From Pseudomonadota bacterium (GTDB lineage Bacteria; Pseudomonadota; Alphaproteobacteria; Rhizobiales; Kaistiaceae): a DNA stretch of 8,995 nt. Both the position numbers and the translations under genes were made by a program. The notes beneath the pieces were generated by a model, which saw only the letters and a list, made by a program, of their open reading frames with translations, was not told the origin of the DNA and did no database searches. The DNA is taken from the NCBI GenBank assembly GCA_023433185.1, contig JAEZEN010000582.1, positions 1-8,995 of the forward strand. The letters are read 5' to 3'. Numbering within the stretch: the first letter of the stretch is position 1; each line of letters begins with the position of its first letter. Of this stretch, positions 6,346 through 8,995 are shown one piece after another.

Positions 6346-6369
6346 CCCCTCCGGCCGAGGTCGACCTTC

Positions 6370-7413
6370 ATGCGTATCCTGATCCTGGGCACGGGCAGCA
6401 TGGCCAAGGCCCATGCCGCGGCCTTCGCGGCCGAGCCGGACGTCGAGGTGGGGGCGGCGGTCGAGCCGAACCATGATCGGCTCGTCCGGTTCTGTGAGGA
6501 CCATGGCATCCCCAACCGCTTCGCGAGCCTCGACGAGGCGATCGCGTGGGACGGGTTCGATGCCGCGGCGAACGTGACGCCAGACGCCGTCCACTACCCG
6601 ACGACGATGCAGTTGATCGCGGTCGGGAAGGACGTGTTCTGCGAGAAGCCGCTGGCCACGGACTATCCCCATGCCCGCGAAATGGCCGACGCGGCCGACG
6701 CCGCCGGGGTGATGAACATGGTCAATCTCACCTACCGGTCATCCCCCGCCGTGCAGAAGGCCCGTGAGATCGTACTTTCCGGCGGGATTGGACAGATCCG
6801 GCACCTCGACGCCTCCTACCTGCAGAGCTGGCTCGTCGCCAGGACCTGGGGCGACTGGCACACCGAGGAGAAGTGGCTCTGGCGGCTGTCGAGCGGACAC
6901 GGCAGCAAGGGCGTGATCGGCGACATCGGAATCCACATCGTCGACTTCGCGAGCTACGCCGCCGCAAGCGACATCACCTCGCTCAACAGCCGGATGAAGA
7001 CGTTCCAGAAGGCGCCCGACGACCGCATCGGCGAATACACCCTCGACGCCAACGATTCCTTCGTGATCACCGTCGAACTCGCCAACGGCGCCCTCGGCCC
7101 GATCCAGGCGACGCGCTGGGCGACCGGCAACCTCAATGATCTGCGCCTCGGCCTTTACGGCGACAGCGGCGCCCTTCGGGTCTTCACGGACGGAAAGACG
7201 TCGTCGCTCGACATCTGCGAGGGCCTCGACATCGAAACCCAGACCTGGCGGAGCGTCGAATGCCCGTCCGTGCCCACGAACTACCAGCGCTTCGCGGAGG
7301 CCTGTCGGACACGCGTCAATGGCGATCCCGACTTCCGGCGCGCGGCCAGGGTTCAGCAGGTCCTGGACCTCAGCTTTTCTGCCAACGGACTGGGCACTCT
7401 CGTCCTCGAGTGA
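6370..7413 (+). CDS. Gfo/Idh/MocA-family sugar dehydrogenase, ThuB-like partner of the preceding gene
   Basis: Complete 347-residue NAD(P)-dependent oxidoreductase, cytoplasmic. The N-terminal Rossmann domain carries GTGSMAKAH (7-15), an acidic E32 after the second strand, and CEKPLA with the family EKP (92-94). NLTYR (119-123) follows, and the C-terminal alpha/beta domain has GDIGIHIVD (184-192), whose D185 and H189 are the usual substrate/catalytic positions. Length is typical. ATG 6370 has GAGG nine bases upstream and starts at the first beta strand. The 24-bp gap after the ThuA-like gene points to one operon; by analogy with ThuB it may oxidise a sugar at C3. It is not a duplicate of the partial oxidoreductase at the left edge: the nucleotide-binding loops (GLGHWG against GTGSMA) and EKP surroundings differ clearly. 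Confidence 0.93.
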   Translation: MRILILGTGSMAKAHAAAFAAEPDVEVGAAVEPNHDRLVRFCEDHGIPNRFASLDEAIAWDGFDAAANVTPDAVHYPTTMQLIAVGKDVFCEKPLATDYPHAREMADAADAAGVMNMVNLTYRSSPAVQKAREIVLSGGIGQIRHLDASYLQSWLVARTWGDWHTEEKWLWRLSSGHGSKGVIGDIGIHIVDFASYAAASDITSLNSRMKTFQKAPDDRIGEYTLDANDSFVITVELANGALGPIQATRWATGNLNDLRLGLYGDSGALRVFTDGKTSSLDICEGLDIETQTWRSVECPSVPTNYQRFAEACRTRVNGDPDFRRAARVQQVLDLSFSANGLGTLVLE

Positions 7414-7427
7414 GCAGGCGGGACAGT

Positions 7428-7512
7428 AGCCGTTGCCGATGCACCACACTCAAGCGGAAAAGCCGCGCTCTCACGCGGCGTTGACCGCCTCACGGCTTGC
7501 CCGGCAACGGCT
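7428..7512 (+). other. Nested stem-loop in the gap between the dehydrogenase and the L,D-transpeptidase gene
   Basis: AGCCGTTGCCG (7428-7438) and CGGCAACGGCT (7502-7512) are perfect 11-base complements. Inside them GCGG (7454-7457) pairs with CCGC (7485-7488). Inside that GCCGCG (7462-7467) pairs with CGCGGC (7474-7479) around the loop CTCTCA. The 85-base element begins 15 bp after the dehydrogenase stop. It may end the thuA operon transcript (only TTATT follows, not a true T-tract), or be a structured RNA or leader of the next gene. No tRNA features (T-loop, D-arm) are present. Confidence 0.5.
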
Positions 7513-7581
7513 TATTAGGCAGAAAGTGTGAAATATGCGGAGTGATAGCGCGTATTTCTCCTGATTCATGGGTGTGATCCG

Positions 7582-8949
7582 ATGCGGAAGCCTCTTCTCC
7601 TTGCCCTTGGACTGGCCGTGATGGCGACAGCCGGCATGGTCACCGCCGATGCCGCGGTGAAGACCTATTGGGACCAGGCCAGCGGCAAGTGGATGAAGTA
7701 CGACACCAATTCCCGCAAGGCAGCGCCGCTATCGCCGAATACCGGCAACACGACCCAGATGGGCAAGCCGCAGCAGACCTTCCGCAATTCGAATCCGGTT
7801 CCGCGCACGACGATCGACTACAACGGGCCGTTCAAGCCCAACACCATCGTCGTCAATACCGCGGAGCGGCGCCTTTACTACATCATGCCGAACGGCAAGG
7901 CCCTGAAGTACGGGGTCGGTGTCGGCCGCGACGGCTTCACCTGGTCCGGCGTGGATACGATCTCGCGGAAGGCCGAGTGGCCGGGCTGGACGCCGCCTCC
8001 CGAGATGATCGCGCGCGAAAGGAAGAAGGGCCGCATCCTTCCGGCCCACATGAAGGGCGGCATCGACAATCCGCTCGGCGCCCGCGCCCTCTATATCGGC
8101 GGCACGCTCTACCGCATCCACGGCACGACCGAGCCCTGGACGATCGGCACGGCGGTTTCGTCCGGCTGCATCCGCCTCACCAACGACGACGTCACCCACC
8201 TGTACGAGCGGGTGAAGGTCGGAACCCGGGTCGTCGTGCTGCGCGGCGACGAGTCCGCCAGCCGACTCGCGGCGCTTGCCAATCCGCCGCCGCCGAAGAA
8301 GGAGATCGTCATCGCCGAGGCCCGCATCAAGGACGATGCGCTCGAGAGCCTGGGCATCGGCATCGGTGTTGCGGTCGCCGGGACCATCCCGGTCGAGGCC
8401 GCCTCCCCGGAGACCACGGCGAGCGTCGAGCCGGTGGCGGCACCCGAACCCGTTGCCTCGGAGCCGGCCGTCGCGGAGGTGACCGAGGCTACCGTGAAGG
8501 ACGACGACATCGCAGCCGCCCTGCCCCGGGCGGAGGACGTTGCCGAAGATGTCGCGGTGACGGAGGCCGTCGACATCGACGAGACCCCCGCCCTTCCCGT
8601 CGACGAGGCCGCCAAGGACGACGCGGCCCGTGAGGCCGTGGCGGTTGTCGCGGCCGAGCCGGAGGCGGTCCAGCCCGAGGAGGCTGCAGCCGTCGTCGAG
8701 ACCGAGCAGGTTGACGCCGACGTGACCCCGAATGCGGTGGAAGCGGTGGTCGTCGTCGAAGAGCCGGCGAACGTCGACGCCCTGCCCGAGGCCGCGGCGC
8801 CCGCGACGGTCTCCGACCCGATCGCAAAGGACGACGGGCTGGCGACCGAACTCGGCGGCAAGGCCATCCCGATCAACGGTGCTCCGAAGCTCCCGGACGA
8901 CACCGCGGCGGCTGTCACGCTGGCCGAGCCGGCGACCGTCGCGAACTGA
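7582..8949 (+). CDS. Secreted L,D-transpeptidase (YkuD domain) with a long acidic low-complexity C-terminal tail
   Basis: Periplasmic cysteine transpeptidase that makes 3-3 peptidoglycan cross-links or attaches proteins to meso-diaminopimelate. A signal peptide (1 to about 24, MRKPLLLALGLAVMATAG core, cleavage near ADA) is followed by a linker and the YkuD domain (about 86-221). The domain has HGT (H180) and SSGCIRL with catalytic C196 and R198. Residues about 230-455 are a tail of Ala, Val, Glu, Pro and Asp, beginning with a PPPPKK hinge, and carrying KDD at 250, 306, 345 and 416. Typical enzymes of this kind are much shorter, so the tail roughly doubles the size. It is probably disordered and might span the periplasm or bind partners. 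The Shine-Dalgarno is weak (GGG about ten bases upstream). It appears monocistronic. Confidence 0.93.
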   Translation: MRKPLLLALGLAVMATAGMVTADAAVKTYWDQASGKWMKYDTNSRKAAPLSPNTGNTTQMGKPQQTFRNSNPVPRTTIDYNGPFKPNTIVVNTAERRLYYIMPNGKALKYGVGVGRDGFTWSGVDTISRKAEWPGWTPPPEMIARERKKGRILPAHMKGGIDNPLGARALYIGGTLYRIHGTTEPWTIGTAVSSGCIRLTNDDVTHLYERVKVGTRVVVLRGDESASRLAALANPPPPKKEIVIAEARIKDDALESLGIGIGVAVAGTIPVEAASPETTASVEPVAAPEPVASEPAVAEVTEATVKDDDIAAALPRAEDVAEDVAVTEAVDIDETPALPVDEAAKDDAAREAVAVVAAEPEAVQPEEAAAVVETEQVDADVTPNAVEAVVVVEEPANVDALPEAAAPATVSDPIAKDDGLATELGGKAIPINGAPKLPDDTAAAVTLAEPATVAN

Positions 8950-8995
8950 TCCCCCCTACCTTCGGGGCAATCTCGGGGCCGCTCACCTCAGGGTG
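8950..8995. other. Start of the intergenic region after the L,D-transpeptidase gene
   Basis: Only 46 bases are visible. CACC-TCAG-GGTG at the very edge (8984-8995) is a four-base-pair hairpin that may continue beyond the window as part of a terminator. Nothing firm can be called. Confidence 0.2.

Noticed and set aside
5290..6672. Minus-strand open frame of 460 codons spanning the control region and the ThuA-like gene
   Set aside because: Runs through intergenic DNA and antisense to two real genes; Arg/His/Asp-rich with no domain.
7428..7512. A tRNA gene in the 85-base structured element
   Set aside because: The outer stem is 11 rather than 7 bp and no T-loop, D-arm or anticodon arm can be drawn.
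7668..8633. Alternative-frame open frame of 321 codons inside the L,D-transpeptidase gene
   Set aside because: Arg/Gly/His-rich shadow; the main frame contains the complete YkuD catalytic motifs.
8109..8918. Minus-strand Ser/Ala/Thr-rich open frame opposite the transpeptidase tail
   Set aside because: Its composition is the mirror of the Ala/Val/Glu/Asp tail on the other strand, with no start signal; not a secreted mucin-like protein.
8950..8995. A terminator after the transpeptidase gene
   Set aside because: Only short imperfect C/G pairings and a four-base-pair hairpin at the window edge; no T-tract is visible.

Overview
The window reads as a GC-rich chromosomal segment of an alphaproteobacterium, probably Hyphomicrobiales (Rhizobiales)-like. 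The basis is the coding style, a rhizobial-type E3 subunit beginning MANSYDVIIIGSGPGG, a ThuA/Gfo sugar pair, and an L,D-transpeptidase with the N-terminal layout usual in that group. No species can be named. There is no tRNA, rRNA, CRISPR array, insertion sequence or phage gene. Nine protein genes cover nearly everything, and no gene-free stretch exceeds about 270 bases.

Left block (1-3834, all on the minus strand, so transcribed right to left). A small secreted protein with two cysteines (3520-3834) overlaps by 10 bp a secreted SxxK serine hydrolase of the class C beta-lactamase/PBP fold (2003-3529). After 30 bp comes dihydrolipoyl dehydrogenase lpdA (557-1972). After another 54 bp comes a Gfo/Idh/MocA oxidoreductase that runs off the left edge. 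The spacing suggests one transcript. lpdA sits here without pdh, odh or lipA neighbours. The oxidoreductase appears to use a CTG start just downstream of a ten-base G/C homopolymer.

Middle block (3835-5559). A 198-bp divergent intergenic region with one hairpin leads into a complete calcineurin-like metallophosphoesterase (4033-4833, plus). Its 3' end overlaps by 41 bp a convergent gene for a stand-alone cyclic-nucleotide-binding-domain protein (4793-5293, minus) that has no DNA-binding domain. The 266 bp between the latter and thuA is the richest regulatory region: several perfect inverted repeats, a possible promoter, and a 20-bp near-palindrome matching the LacI-family operator core AAnCGnTT just before the thuA ribosome binding site.

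Right block (5560-8995, plus strand). A ThuA-like protein and a second Gfo/Idh/MocA dehydrogenase (24-bp gap) form a likely sugar-catabolic operon resembling rhizobial thuAB, where 3-keto-sugar chemistry is known; no transporter is visible. A 168-bp gap with a nested stem-loop (11+4+6 bp) separates it from a secreted YkuD L,D-transpeptidase. The last 220 or so residues of that enzyme are a low-complexity acidic Ala/Val/Glu/Pro tail with four spaced KDD motifs.

Nothing here amounts to a clearly new multi-gene system. The points most worth following are the LacI-type operator, the nested RNA-like hairpin, the CTG start beside a homopolymer, the secreted small-protein/serine-hydrolase pair, and the transpeptidase tail.
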